Assembly: GCF_001514125.1 (NCBI RefSeq)
Contig: NZ_KQ948553.1
Coordinates: 530,895 to 594,894, forward strand
Direction of reading: 5' to 3'
DNA from: Streptomyces longwoodensis
GTDB lineage: Bacteria; Actinomycetota; Actinomycetes; Streptomycetales; Streptomycetaceae
DNA length: 64,000 bases
The translations under genes were made by a program, and so were the position numbers. Positions 1 to 8,046 of the stretch are shown in pieces. The notes beneath the pieces were generated by a model that searched no databases, was not told where the DNA came from, and saw nothing but the letters and a program-made list of their open reading frames with translations. How positions within the stretch are numbered: the first letter of the stretch is position 1; the number at the start of each line of letters is the position of its first letter.

Positions 1-752
1 TCACCGAGGCCGCCGCGCACGAGGTCGTCCTGCTCGGGCTGGATGGTCGCGGCGATGTCCCGCATCGGGCCGACGCGGGGGCGCTCGATCTCCTGGGCGA
101 GCAGGGCGCTCGGGGCGGAGGCCGGCCCAGGGGGCGCCCCCTCCCCCGCGCGGGCGCCCAGGTGCTCGTCCTCGAACCCGGTGAGGTCGGCGGAGTCACC
201 CCGGCTGCCCGGCGCCCAGCCGAAGCGGCGGCGGACGACCACGCCCTGGGGGTCGCCGGCGCTCGCCTGGTAGAAGGCGCGGGAGACGGGAGCGCGCCAG
301 TCGACCACGAGCGGCGGGGCGGCCGGGTGCTCCCCGATGCGCAGGCGGCCGATGTGCAGCCCGCCGAGACCGGCTCCCGGGCCGTCGTCGCCGAAGTCGA
401 GCCGGCCGAAGAACAGCGGGCCCTCGGGCAGTTCGCGCAGCGCCTTGGCGTGACTGCGCAGCCGGTACCCGAGGACCTCGGCGTCGGCCCCGGAGGCGGA
501 GACGTCCTCACCGATGACGACCTGTTCCTCGGCGCCGTCGACCATGGCGGCGAGGGCGGTGCGGCAGCGGTCGTGGTGGGCGCGCTCGCGGTGGAGTTCG
601 GGGCGGAGGCCGGGGTACGGGTGGTCGGGGTGCGGGTGATCGGGGTGCGGGTGATCGGGGTGCGGGTGGTCGGGGTGCGGGGCGTGATCGACGTGCCGGG
701 TGGCCTCAGGAGGGGTGTCGTGGGCGGCGGCGGGAGCGGCGGAGTCGGTCAT
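1..752 (-). CDS. HelD-family RNA polymerase recycling ATPase (N-terminal part, cut by window edge)
   Basis: Only the first 250 codons are in the window. The start is the ATG at 752-750, and the gene runs off at base 1. After a His/Pro/Asp-rich N-terminus there is a HelD-like region with the motif VDWRAP followed by FYQA. At the window edge comes ATIQPEQD, the Q-motif that precedes the helicase core in HelD/UvrD-like proteins. The Walker motifs lie outside. HelD/HelR proteins remove stalled or rifamycin-bound RNA polymerase from DNA. I infer that role from family membership only. A candidate -10 (TACCCT) ends six bases before the ATG, so the transcript may be leaderless. The TetR gene lies directly upstream on the same strand. 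Confidence 0.85.
   Translation of the reverse strand, partial: MTDSAAPAAAHDTPPEATRHVDHAPHPDHPHPDHPHPDHPHPDHPYPGLRPELHRERAHHDRCRTALAAMVDGAEEQVVIGEDVSASGADAEVLGYRLRSHAKALRELPEGPLFFGRLDFGDDGPGAGLGGLHIGRLRIGEHPAAPPLVVDWRAPVSRAFYQASAGDPQGVVVRRRFGWAPGSRGDSADLTGFEDEHLGARAGEGAPPGPASAPSALLAQEIERPRVGPMRDIAATIQPEQDDLVRGGLG
611..685. repeat. 15-bp tandem repeat encoding a His-Pro-Asp tract
   Basis: Five consecutive 15-bp units start at 611, 626, 641, 656 and 671. The consensus is CGGGGTGCGGGTGRT, and the last unit is degenerate. Read on the minus strand they encode a repeated HPDHP pentapeptide near residues 20-45 of the HelD-like protein. Confidence 0.9.
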
Positions 753-758
753 GCGTCG

Positions 759-800
759 AGGGTACGGCATCGTCGTTACCGAGTAACATTTTTTACCGAG
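759..800 (-). promoter_or_regulatory. Promoter and palindromic operator of the HelD-like gene
   Basis: The minus strand carries TACCCT (764-759) as a -10 with the ATG six bases on. Over the expected -35 lies the perfect inverted repeat GTTAC-N3-GTAAC (775-787). A second copy of TTACCGAG at 793-800 repeats the one at 776-783. TetR proteins commonly bind such sites, and the TetR gene is adjacent, so it is the likely ligand-responsive repressor. That assignment is inferred. Confidence 0.55.
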
Positions 801-833
801 CCTCGCTGCTCGGGCCCCTGCGGTGCTGCGCCC

Positions 834-1466
834 TCACGCGCCGGCGAACCGCCGCAGCCCCTCCTCCAGCAGCCCGAAGGCCCGCTCCGCCGCCGCCACC
901 GCCTCCGGCCGTACGGCGTCCACCGGCTCGCCCGCCGCGACGCGCCGGAAGTTCTCCTCCGCGAGGATCCGCTGCGCCGCGACGACCTGCCCGGCGGCGA
1001 GCCGGGACTCCAGGTCGCCGCCGAGGGCCTCGGCCAGGGCGGCCTCCGAGCGTTCGAGGTGGCGGTACATGCGGGCGACCAGGGACGGGGTGCCGTAGAC
1101 GAGGGAGTGGAAGGCCACGACCTGCGGGTGGTCGTTGAGGCCGGTGACGGGGTCGCCGGCGGCGAGCCGTTCGAGGAAGTGGCGGCGCAGGGCGTGCAGG
1201 GGCGGCACGTCCGGCGCGGCCTCGACGACCCGCGCCGCCTCCCGCTCGTGATCGGCGATCCGGTGCAGGACGAGGTCCTCCTTGGCCGGGAAGTACCGGA
1301 ACAGCGTCGGCTTGGAGATCTCCGCCGCGGCGGCCACCTCGGCGACGGACACGGCGTCGAAACCGCGCTCCAGGAAGAGCCGGATGGCCGTCTCCGACAC
1401 GGACTCGTACATCCGCTGCTTCTTGCGCTCCCGCAGGCCCGGGGGGCGCGTTCCGTGATCGGTCAC
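834..1466 (-). CDS. TetR-family transcriptional regulator
   Basis: This 210-residue protein starts at GTG 1466. The N-terminal helix-turn-helix spans roughly residues 20-68 and contains the TetR signature SKPTLFRYFPAKEDLV. The C-terminal ligand-binding half is helical and not assignable to a subfamily from sequence alone. The gene starts 38 bp after the kinase gene on the same strand and ends 81 bp before the HelD-like gene, whose promoter carries a palindrome. It therefore probably controls the HelD-like gene, and perhaps answers to an antibiotic-like ligand. That is inference from position. Confidence 0.9.
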   Translation of the reverse strand: MTDHGTRPPGLRERKKQRMYESVSETAIRLFLERGFDAVSVAEVAAAAEISKPTLFRYFPAKEDLVLHRIADHEREAARVVEAAPDVPPLHALRRHFLERLAAGDPVTGLNDHPQVVAFHSLVYGTPSLVARMYRHLERSEAALAEALGGDLESRLAAGQVVAAQRILAEENFRRVAAGEPVDAVRPEAVAAAERAFGLLEEGLRRFAGA

Positions 1467-1504
1467 GGGGGTGAGCCTACGCAGCGGGACGTGCCGGAGC
1501 GCTC

Positions 1505-3706
1505 CTAGGTGAGGGCACGCAGAAGGTAGGGGTTGGCCGGGGCCGGCAGGGGTCGGCCGAGCGCGGCGGTGGCGGCGGTTAGCGTCCCGGCGTAGGAGTC
1601 GACGGCCCGGCGCACGTTGGGCGCGTCCAGGCCCGCGCCGGTGACCAGGCGGTCGAGGTCGAGGTACGCGGAGCGGATCAGCTCCAGCCAGCGGTAGACC
1701 CTCCAGTCCTCCCGCCAGTTCACCGTGTGCTGCGGCGGCATCCGTGCCTCCCAGCGGCGGAAGAGGCGCTCCCTGATCTCCGGCCGGGTGGGGGTCAGGT
1801 GCAGGTGCCGGACCAGGTCGTAGAGCGGGTCACCCACCACCGCCATCTCCCAGTCGATCAGGGTGACGCCCAGCCGGTCGGGGCGGCACACCAGGTTCCA
1901 CGGGTTGAGGTCGCCGTGCAGGAGGGTGGGGGTGCGCTCGGTGACCCGGTGCCGGAGCAGGACCTGCCGCAGCACCCTGGGGCCGGGCAGGCCGAGGCCT
2001 CGGGCCAGTTGCCCGGTCTGCGGTGACAGGTGCCGGACCAGCAGCACGAGTTGCTCGGTCAGCCAGGTGTGGAAGCGGCCCTCGCCGGCCGTCGGGTCGA
2101 GGTGGCGGTAGTCGACCTCCGTCAGGGCGCACAACTGGTCGACCAGCCCGTCCGCCTCCCGGGGGCGCAGGCCCCTGACGGGGTGCACGGGCGGCTGGTC
2201 GGGGTGCGTGCCGACGTAGGTGTGCACGGCGAAGTGGTCGTCGCCGTGGCTCGTGCCGAGGGCCAGGGCACGCGGGGCCGACACCGGGATCTTGGATGCC
2301 TCGATGGCCCGGAGCACCGCGTGCTCGCTCAGGTAACTGCGCTCCCGGCGGGGTGCCCCGGGCAGCCGGCGGCGTACCACCACCGGGGGACGGCCGTTCG
2401 ACGGCTGGACCACCACGTTGCGGTGGGCGGAGCCCTCGAACACCCGGTGCGCCGGGGCCACCGCCTCGGCCGCCAGGACCTCCTCGACGTGCTCGCGACG
2501 GAACCCGGGCGTCCCGGGCAGGCGCTCGTCGGGGCGCCACGCCGGGACCCGGTCGCGTCCGGCACCGACGATCCCGGCGGGGTCGTGACCGCGCGCCGCC
2601 AGCCACCGCAGCAGCGCCTGCTCGATCTCCCCGGCCGGGGGAAGGACGCGCAGGCGCAGGGGACGCTGCGCGGTGAGCAGGGCCCGGCGCACCTCCACCG
2701 TGGCCTCGTCGAGGCGCCGGCGCGTGGGGGAGGTCTCCAGGGAGCGGGCGGTGCGCATGATGTCCGGGTAGACGGACTGCGCGTGTTCGAAGGCGAGGTA
2801 GTGGCGCAGGTCCCGGTCCAGGCCGTCGACGGCCGCCGGACGCACCTCGCCCATGGCCCGTGCCCATGCCTCGATCACCTCGGGGCGCTGGTGGTCGGGG
2901 TAGCGCATGCGGACCAAGTGGGTGGCGAGGTCGTGCAGCGGATCGCCGTAGGTGGCCAGTTCCCAGTCGAGGCAGACGAGGGGCGGGTCGCCGGCGTAGG
3001 AGACGATCAGGTTGTCGCGGTGGAGATCGCCGTGCAGCAGGCCGTACGGCCGCCGGGTCAGGGCGGGGAGGTTCTCGGCGAACGACAGCAGGGCGCCCGC
3101 GGGGATGCCGAGGTCGGCGAACAGCCCGCCGAAGTCGGCCTCGTTGGCCCGGCGGACCTGCCGGTCCGCCAGTCCGGCCAGGGTCCTCAGGAAGCCCCTG
3201 CTGTCGGTGTGGTCGGCGGGCCAGTCGTCGGGCAGGGGCGGCAGGGTCTCCGGCGGCACCAGGGCCGTCCCGGCCAGCAGTCCGGCGAGTTCCTGCACCA
3301 GCAGGGAGTCGACGGGCTTGTCGCCGGGGCAGAGCGCGGACAGCGGCGCGCCCTCCACGTAGCTGTGGACGGCGAAGCCGGGCTGTTCGGCGAGGCATTC
3401 GGGGGTGTGCGGCAGGGCCGCGTGCACGGCGCGCAGGACGGCGGCCTCGTCGTGCCACGTCCTGATGACCACGGAGGGCGCGTCGCTGCGGGGGACGCGC
3501 ACCGTCACGGGCGTGCCGGGCGGGCGGCGCAGCAGCGGGGCCACCGCCGGGGTGACCGGGAGGACGTAGTTGCGGTTGTGGTGGCCGCTGGCCGCCCGTC
3601 CCGTCGACGCGGCGGTGTCGGCGAACCCGCACAGGAGCACGGACGCCGTCCCGTCGTCGGCGGGTCGCTCCCCGAGGAGAGAGAGGGGAACTGAGGGGTC
3701 GACCAC
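1505..3706 (-). CDS. Tandem-domain aminoglycoside/choline kinase-like (APH fold) phosphotransferase
   Basis: The protein has about 733 residues with two complete APH-type catalytic cores. The first has HGDLHRDN near residue 225 followed by CLDWE. The second has HGDLNPWN near residue 600 followed by LIDWE. These are the catalytic Brenner motif and the metal-binding aspartate. I chose the GTG at 3706 because GGAG lies seven bases upstream. A longer frame opens at 3859 without a ribosome-binding site, and its extra residues are low in domain content. Most family members have one core, so the duplication is unusual. The substrate (antibiotic, choline, thiamine, homoserine or other) cannot be told. 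The neighbouring regulators belong to separate transcripts. Confidence 0.8.
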   Translation of the reverse strand: MVDPSVPLSLLGERPADDGTASVLLCGFADTAASTGRAASGHHNRNYVLPVTPAVAPLLRRPPGTPVTVRVPRSDAPSVVIRTWHDEAAVLRAVHAALPHTPECLAEQPGFAVHSYVEGAPLSALCPGDKPVDSLLVQELAGLLAGTALVPPETLPPLPDDWPADHTDSRGFLRTLAGLADRQVRRANEADFGGLFADLGIPAGALLSFAENLPALTRRPYGLLHGDLHRDNLIVSYAGDPPLVCLDWELATYGDPLHDLATHLVRMRYPDHQRPEVIEAWARAMGEVRPAAVDGLDRDLRHYLAFEHAQSVYPDIMRTARSLETSPTRRRLDEATVEVRRALLTAQRPLRLRVLPPAGEIEQALLRWLAARGHDPAGIVGAGRDRVPAWRPDERLPGTPGFRREHVEEVLAAEAVAPAHRVFEGSAHRNVVVQPSNGRPPVVVRRRLPGAPRRERSYLSEHAVLRAIEASKIPVSAPRALALGTSHGDDHFAVHTYVGTHPDQPPVHPVRGLRPREADGLVDQLCALTEVDYRHLDPTAGEGRFHTWLTEQLVLLVRHLSPQTGQLARGLGLPGPRVLRQVLLRHRVTERTPTLLHGDLNPWNLVCRPDRLGVTLIDWEMAVVGDPLYDLVRHLHLTPTRPEIRERLFRRWEARMPPQHTVNWREDWRVYRWLELIRSAYLDLDRLVTGAGLDAPNVRRAVDSYAGTLTAATAALGRPLPAPANPYLLRALT

Positions 3707-3922
3707 GGGGCCGCTCCGGTACTCGCGCTGGGATCGGATGGTGAGGCACACGTTAGATGCCGTGCAAGGGGCCGCACGACCAGAGCGCCGATCGGGTGGG
3801 CACAACGGGTGGTCGGCCACTCGTCCGCGCCGGTCGTTCGACAGTGGCGTGTTCGCCATCCATACGTACGGGCGGGTGAGGTTGCTCGCGCGGTTCGCGA
3901 TGCTAGCGCAGCCGGGTTGCGG

Positions 3923-4783
3923 TCAGGTGGCGAGTCCGTTCCAGACCGAGTCGAACCACGCCTGCATGGATTCGACGAAAACGGTGCCGGACGAGTCCGG
4001 TTCGTCGTCCTTCACGTGGTGCGTGAGGGTGGCGCCGAGCCCCAGCACGTCGAGGGCGGTCACCTCCTCCTCCTGCACCCTGATCCGGCGCTCCACCACC
4101 TCGTAGGGGCCGAACAGCGCCTCGGTCCCGTTGAGCAGGTAGAGCTTGAAGGTGGGAGTCAGCCGGACCCGCCGGAAGGTGACCGCGACCGACGGCACGA
4201 GCCCCTCGGTCCTGAGGTCGTCGAGCGCCTGGAGCAGCGACTCGGTGTGCCGGCGGGTGATGGCCCGCATGCGGTGGAGCAACCGGGTGTCACGGGGGTC
4301 GCCCTTGACCGCCGGGTACGGCAACGGCTCGGTGTCGTCGGGCAGGAGCATGCGCAGGGCGATACCGGCGGGGGCGATCTCGCCGGCCCGGATGCGCTCC
4401 ACCTGGAGCCGGATGTGGGCGTCCAGCGATTCCGAGGTCAGGGTGTACACGTCGAGCGTCACGTGGGGCTGTTCGAAGACCGCGCCCAGCAGGGGCCCCA
4501 GGGTGGTGCCCTGCCGGGCGCCGGTCCTGGGCGAGTGGATCCGCTGGGTCTTGACCACCCGTGAACCGCTGCCCTGCCGGCTCTCGATCCAGCCCTCGCT
4601 GACGAGTTCGCGCATGACCCGCTGGACGGTGTCGCGTGACACGTCGAACTCAGCGGCGAGTTCACGCTGGGGCGGCAGGTAGGAGCGCAAGGGGTAGCGG
4701 CCTTCGGCGATCCGGGTCAGGAGCGTGCTGAAGACCCGCTGGAACTCCTTGCCGCCCCCCTCACCGCTGCGTTGCGCGTCCAT
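3923..4783 (-). CDS. DevA-family GntR regulator, third paralogue
   Basis: This 286-residue protein has a GntR winged helix at residues 13-78 (PPQRELAAEFDVSRDTVQRV). Its C-terminal domain is shared with the two regulators upstream, with the hallmark FKLYLLNGTEAL and a closing FVESMQAWFDSVW. It is therefore a divergent member of the DevA subfamily. I chose the ATG at 4783, because extending to GTG 4840 would put a probable operator half-site (4825-4834) inside the coding region. It diverges from a 60-residue membrane protein gene, with a perfect palindrome between them, which suggests autoregulation. The 216 bp downstream (3707-3922) hold no gene that I can see. Confidence 0.85.
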   Translation of the reverse strand: MDAQRSGEGGGKEFQRVFSTLLTRIAEGRYPLRSYLPPQRELAAEFDVSRDTVQRVMRELVSEGWIESRQGSGSRVVKTQRIHSPRTGARQGTTLGPLLGAVFEQPHVTLDVYTLTSESLDAHIRLQVERIRAGEIAPAGIALRMLLPDDTEPLPYPAVKGDPRDTRLLHRMRAITRRHTESLLQALDDLRTEGLVPSVAVTFRRVRLTPTFKLYLLNGTEALFGPYEVVERRIRVQEEEVTALDVLGLGATLTHHVKDDEPDSSGTVFVESMQAWFDSVWNGLAT

Positions 4784-4911
4784 GGCACGACCGTACCGCT
4801 GTCCGTCCGGCGACCGCACCACTTCCAGTCCAATCGTCACACCCGAACGCCCGTCTGCTCCTGCCGGTTAAAGGATCAGAAGGACCGGGGACATACTCGG
4901 TACGACAACCA

Positions 4912-4923
4912 GTCCAATTGGAC
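4912..4923. promoter_or_regulatory. Palindromic operator GTCCAATTGGAC between GntR paralogue and membrane gene
   Basis: This is a perfect 12-bp palindrome, 47 bp before the start of the 60-residue membrane protein gene. A second site at 4825-4834 repeats the flank and half-site CCAGTCCAAT and lies just upstream of the chosen GntR start. Two copies of one half-site bracketing a divergent promoter region are what an autoregulating GntR protein would need. Binding is inferred. Confidence 0.6.
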
Positions 4924-4969
4924 CGGGAGTTGATCGGTTCGCGAAGGTCGTCAGGACAGGGGGACGGGG

Positions 4970-5152
4970 ATGCTTCTGCTCACGGCACTGTGCGGGCTGG
5001 CCGAGTGGTCCGCGGCGTCGCTGGTGCAGTCCAGGCTCGGCGTGGTGGGGATGGTGCTGCTGTTCGGACTCGGGGTGGGGATCAGGGCCCGGCACGAAGG
5101 GCTGGCCGTGGGTGCGGCCGTCGTCCTGGTGGTGCTCCTGAGTCAGGCGTGA
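4970..5152 (+). CDS. 60-residue membrane protein beside DevA-family regulator
   Basis: The ATG at 4970 is preceded by AGGGGGACGGGG, a plausible ribosome-binding site. The 60-residue product has a first hydrophobic stretch (about residues 24-38), a short basic loop IRARHE, and a second hydrophobic helix (about 44-58). It should therefore be a two-helix membrane hairpin. A protein of identical length and similar design occurs beside devA (6953-7135). Its last 10 bp overlap the 3' end of devB on the other strand. No function is known to me. Context suggests it is the target, or the partner, of the divergent GntR regulator. Confidence 0.7.
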   Translation: MLLLTALCGLAEWSAASLVQSRLGVVGMVLLFGLGVGIRARHEGLAVGAAVVLVVLLSQA

Positions 5153-5877
5153 ACCTGCCAGAGCACCTCGTGGATCAGGCGCAGGGAGTCCACGACCGCG
5201 GTGGCACCCGCCTCCCTGAGCACCTTCTCCTTGCGCTCGTTGCGCGCGTAGCCGAGGAAGGGGACCCCGGCGGCCCGGGCGGCCTGGAAGTCGGACGCGG
5301 TGTCGCCGATCATCAGCGCGTCGCCGGGGGCCGAACCCGTAGCGCTGAGGGCGCGGTTGAGGCAGTACGGGTCCGGCTTGAGGAGCTGGAGGTCGTTCGT
5401 GCGGCCGTAGATGTGGGGCGCGAAGCAGGACAGCAGGCCCCGCTCGGTCAGGTAGGAACGCACCACCCGGGGCGCGTTGTTGGTGGTGATCACCATCCGG
5501 GAGCCCACCGCCACCCAGGTGCGGATGACCGGGTCGGCGTACGGCGTGGGCATCGCGGACTCGGCCGCCTTGAGCTCCTCCGCGGTCAGGTGGTCCTCCA
5601 ACCGGGCGACGAGGTCGCTGCCGGGCCGGTGGCGGTCCACCGCGCGCAGCAGGACGTGCGGGTCGGTGGACCGCCGCTCGTCCGGGGTGAGCAGCTCGCC
5701 CAGCCCCAGCTTCTCCAGGTGGCCGATCAGGCCCCTCGCCACGTCCGCCGCGGGGTGCCCCGCGAACAGCCGGCAGACCGGTCCGTCGAAGTCCCACAGG
5801 ACGACCCGCGCCCGAACGATCAGCTCCCGCAGCTCGCGCAGCTCCATGGTCTCGTTCTCGGTGTCGGTAGAAGTCAC
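5143..5877 (-). CDS. devB: HAD-superfamily phosphatase, DevB homologue
   Basis: This is a 244-residue HAD hydrolase of the phosphoglycolate-phosphatase type. Motif I is WDFDGPVC near residue 27, motif II is VITTNNAP, motif III is the lysine in LKPDPYC, and motif IV is MIGDTASDFQAA. The GTG at 5877 overlaps the devA stop codon (TAGTG), indicating translational coupling. An ATG at 5847 is the alternative start. In S. coelicolor devB is reported to be co-transcribed with devA and to act in aerial development. The natural substrate is not evident. The 3' end overlaps the facing 60-residue membrane gene by 10 bp. Confidence 0.88.
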   Translation of the reverse strand: MTSTDTENETMELRELRELIVRARVVLWDFDGPVCRLFAGHPAADVARGLIGHLEKLGLGELLTPDERRSTDPHVLLRAVDRHRPGSDLVARLEDHLTAEELKAAESAMPTPYADPVIRTWVAVGSRMVITTNNAPRVVRSYLTERGLLSCFAPHIYGRTNDLQLLKPDPYCLNRALSATGSAPGDALMIGDTASDFQAARAAGVPFLGYARNERKEKVLREAGATAVVDSLRLIHEVLWQVHA

Positions 5878-6731
5878 TAGGAGAGTGTCAGGTCCGACGT
5901 GATGGTTTCCCAGAGGGCGTCGAACCACTTCTGGGATTCCGTGACGAACGCGGCGTCCCGTTCGCCGGACTTCTTCTCGAAGGAGAACAGGAGGGACTCC
6001 GAGCCGAGGGCGTCCCACATCTCCAGGGTCCGGCTGTCGTACTCCTCCTCCCGGCGTTCGAGCATGTAGTAGCCGAGCAGCGCCTCCTCGCCGTTGAGGA
6101 GGTACAGCTTGACCGGCGGGGTGAAGGGCAGCGCGCGGAAGGTGACGCTCACGTCGATGTTGTGCACGGAGCGCAGGGCCAGCAGGTTGTGGCGCAGCAC
6201 CTGGGCCTGGGCGTTGCGCATGGCCAGCCAGCGCTCGTGGACCGGGTCGTCGGCGGTGTGGCCCCCGACGAGGACCGGGAAGGCGAGGTTGATCTCCCGG
6301 GACGGCAGCAGGACGCGGAAGCGGATGCTCCGGGGGCGGCTCGAGCCCTCGTAGATCCGGCGGACCGGCTCGCCGAGGGCGAGCATCAGGGTCTCGGAGG
6401 TGTGGCTGACGACGTCCACGCACACCTCGGGGGCGGCGAACGCCTTCGTGAGGCGGGGGGCCAGGCCGACCGTCGTGGGCAGCGGGGTGTCGCCGCCCGT
6501 CGGCCGGGGCTCCGCGATCCGCGGCGGGCTGCCCTTGCTGACGTTGGTCAGCAGGCCGTCCTCCTGGAGGGCGCGCAGGGCCTGGCGGACGGTGCCCCGT
6601 TCCACGCCGAACTCCTCGGCGAGTTCGGCCTGGGTGGGCAGCCGGTCACCCGCCCTGAGCTCGCCGGCGCGGATGCGTTCGCGCAGGACGTCGGCGATCT
6701 CCTGGGGCGTGAGCCGCTTGCTGCCGTTCAC
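5877..6731 (-). CDS. devA: DevA, GntR-family developmental regulator
   Basis: The protein has 284 residues from GTG 6731, which has AGGAG nine bases upstream. A TTG at 6758 and a GTG at 6737 are alternatives. The N-terminal winged helix (about residues 8-70) includes the recognition segment ELAEEFGVERGTVRQAL. The C-terminal domain has PVKLYLLNGEEAL and QKWFDALWETI, shared with the paralogue at 7125-8036. DevA is described in S. coelicolor as needed for normal aerial hyphae and as autoregulatory. The gene order GntR-HAD with overlapping stop and start, and a second DevA-like gene just upstream, matches that locus. It diverges from a 60-residue membrane protein gene. Confidence 0.88.
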   Translation of the reverse strand: MNGSKRLTPQEIADVLRERIRAGELRAGDRLPTQAELAEEFGVERGTVRQALRALQEDGLLTNVSKGSPPRIAEPRPTGGDTPLPTTVGLAPRLTKAFAAPEVCVDVVSHTSETLMLALGEPVRRIYEGSSRPRSIRFRVLLPSREINLAFPVLVGGHTADDPVHERWLAMRNAQAQVLRHNLLALRSVHNIDVSVTFRALPFTPPVKLYLLNGEEALLGYYMLERREEEYDSRTLEMWDALGSESLLFSFEKKSGERDAAFVTESQKWFDALWETITSDLTLS

Positions 6732-6762
6732 TGCCACGTTCTCCTGGGTCACAACCAAACGC

Positions 6763-6854
6763 TACAACTTAGATCCATCTACGGGGAGTTGCCGGAAAGC
6801 TGTTTGAGGGTTGGTACCAAGTGGGGACAACCTTAGTGAAGTTGGTTGCCAACT
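6763..6854. promoter_or_regulatory. devA/membrane-protein divergent control region with two palindromes
   Basis: The block contains TTGGTACCAA (6811-6820, perfect palindrome) and AGTTGG-N3-CCAACT (6840-6854). A further AGTTGG half-site lies at 6861-6866. The whole 92-bp block aligns without gaps to the region upstream of devE (8047-8138). I count 61 identical positions, ending in the same palindrome. This is the likely DevA/DevE operator. Confidence 0.65.
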
Positions 6855-6952
6855 CAGTCGAGTTGGCGGAAGGTTTGCCTCCCCCTCGACCGGGGACGCC
6901 GGCCTTCGCGTCCCGCCTCCGCACGACCGGACCCTCCGAAGGGAGGAAGACC

Positions 6953-7135
6953 GTGCCTGCCTACGCCCTCCTCTCCGCACTCCTCGAACAGGCCGTGCAG
7001 TGGAAGTACGGCACCGCCGGCGCCGCCGGACTGCTCCTGCTGACCCTCGGCCTGCGGGCCAGGATCCCCGCCGCCGTCTCCCTCGGTGCCGTGATCCTCG
7101 CGGTGCTGGTCACCGGGCCGGCGGTCAGTTCGTGA
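6953..7135 (+). CDS. 60-residue membrane protein divergent from devA
   Basis: The GTG start at 6953 has GGAGG six bases upstream. The 60-residue product has two hydrophobic segments (about residues 20-35 and 39-54) separated by the short basic turn LRAR. This is the same length and plan as the protein at 4970-5152, with limited sequence identity. Its last 11 bp overlap the end of devE on the opposite strand. It lies head-to-head with devA across a probable DevA operator, so co-regulation is likely. Function unknown. Confidence 0.72.
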   Translation: MPAYALLSALLEQAVQWKYGTAGAAGLLLLTLGLRARIPAAVSLGAVILAVLVTGPAVSS

Positions 7136-8036
7136 GCACCAGCTGCGAACTGATCGTCTCCCACAGCGCGTCGAACCACAGGTGGGACTGTTCCACGAAC
7201 GTCGTGTCCCGCGCCCCGGCACCCCGCTCGAAGGCGAACAGCATCGAGCGGGTGCCCTCGGCGTCGTACATCTGGAACTGCTCCTGGTCGATGAGCTGCT
7301 CGCGCCGCTCCAGCGTGTAGTACGCGAACAGCGCCTCCGTGCCGTTGAGGAGGTACAGCTTCACCGGCGGCGTGAACGGCAGCGCGCGGAAGGTGACGCC
7401 CACGTCGATGCCGTGCGTGCTGCGCAGGGCCAGCAGGTTGTGCCGCAGGACCTGCACCTGCGCGTTGCGGTGGGTGAGCCAGTGGCGGCGCAGCCGGGCG
7501 GCGGCCGAGCCGTCGGTCACCGGCGCCGGGAACGCCAGGTCGATGTCCCGGGACGGCAGCAGCACCCGCACGTCGACCTTGGCCGGATTCAATCGGCCCG
7601 CGTGAATCTGCCGGAGGGGTTCGCCGATGGCAAGTGTGAGCGAGACGGAGGTCAGGCAGAGCGCGTCGATCCGCACGTGCTCCGCCGCGAACGCCTCCGC
7701 GATCCGCGGCGCCAGCGCCACCATCGTCGGCTGCGGCGGCGCCGTCGGCCCGGCCGGGACCCGGCTCAGCCCCAGGTCGGGGGCCACGGTGGCGGGTGCG
7801 CCCTTGGAGACGTTGGTGAGCAGGCGCTCCGCCTGGAGGATGCGCAGGGCCTGCCGTACGGCACCGCGTTCCACTCCGAACTCATCGGCCAGCTTGGCCT
7901 GGGTGGGCATGCGCTGCCCCGGCCGCAGCACCCCGGACCTGATCCTGGCGCGCAGCTCGTCGGCCACCTCGCGGTGTGATGTCCGTGGCCGTTGTTGCCC
8001 TTTCCGCCCACTGGCGGAGGCGTGCTCCGGCTCCAC
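7125..8036 (-). CDS. devE: DevE, DevA-paralogous GntR regulator
   Basis: This 303-residue regulator is strongly similar to DevA throughout. The winged helix has KLADEFGVERGAVRQAL and the C-terminal domain has PVKLYLLNGTEAL and HLWFDALWETI. The start is uncertain. I chose GTG 8036, and a TTG at 8051 would add five residues. No clear Shine-Dalgarno sequence precedes either. DevE is known as the DevA paralogue beside devA in Streptomyces. Upstream it carries a near-copy of the devA control region, but no 60-residue membrane gene follows there. Confidence 0.85.
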   Translation of the reverse strand: MEPEHASASGRKGQQRPRTSHREVADELRARIRSGVLRPGQRMPTQAKLADEFGVERGAVRQALRILQAERLLTNVSKGAPATVAPDLGLSRVPAGPTAPPQPTMVALAPRIAEAFAAEHVRIDALCLTSVSLTLAIGEPLRQIHAGRLNPAKVDVRVLLPSRDIDLAFPAPVTDGSAAARLRRHWLTHRNAQVQVLRHNLLALRSTHGIDVGVTFRALPFTPPVKLYLLNGTEALFAYYTLERREQLIDQEQFQMYDAEGTRSMLFAFERGAGARDTTFVEQSHLWFDALWETISSQLVLTN

Positions 8037-8046
8037 GTCCGAACAG

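Noticed and set aside
162..1508. Long open frame on the plus strand across the HelD-like and TetR genes
   Set aside because: It is a shadow of high third-position GC. It runs antisense to two recognisable families and has no domain of its own. The same applies to the long antisense frames at 2030-3694, 38768-41068 and 60367-63177.
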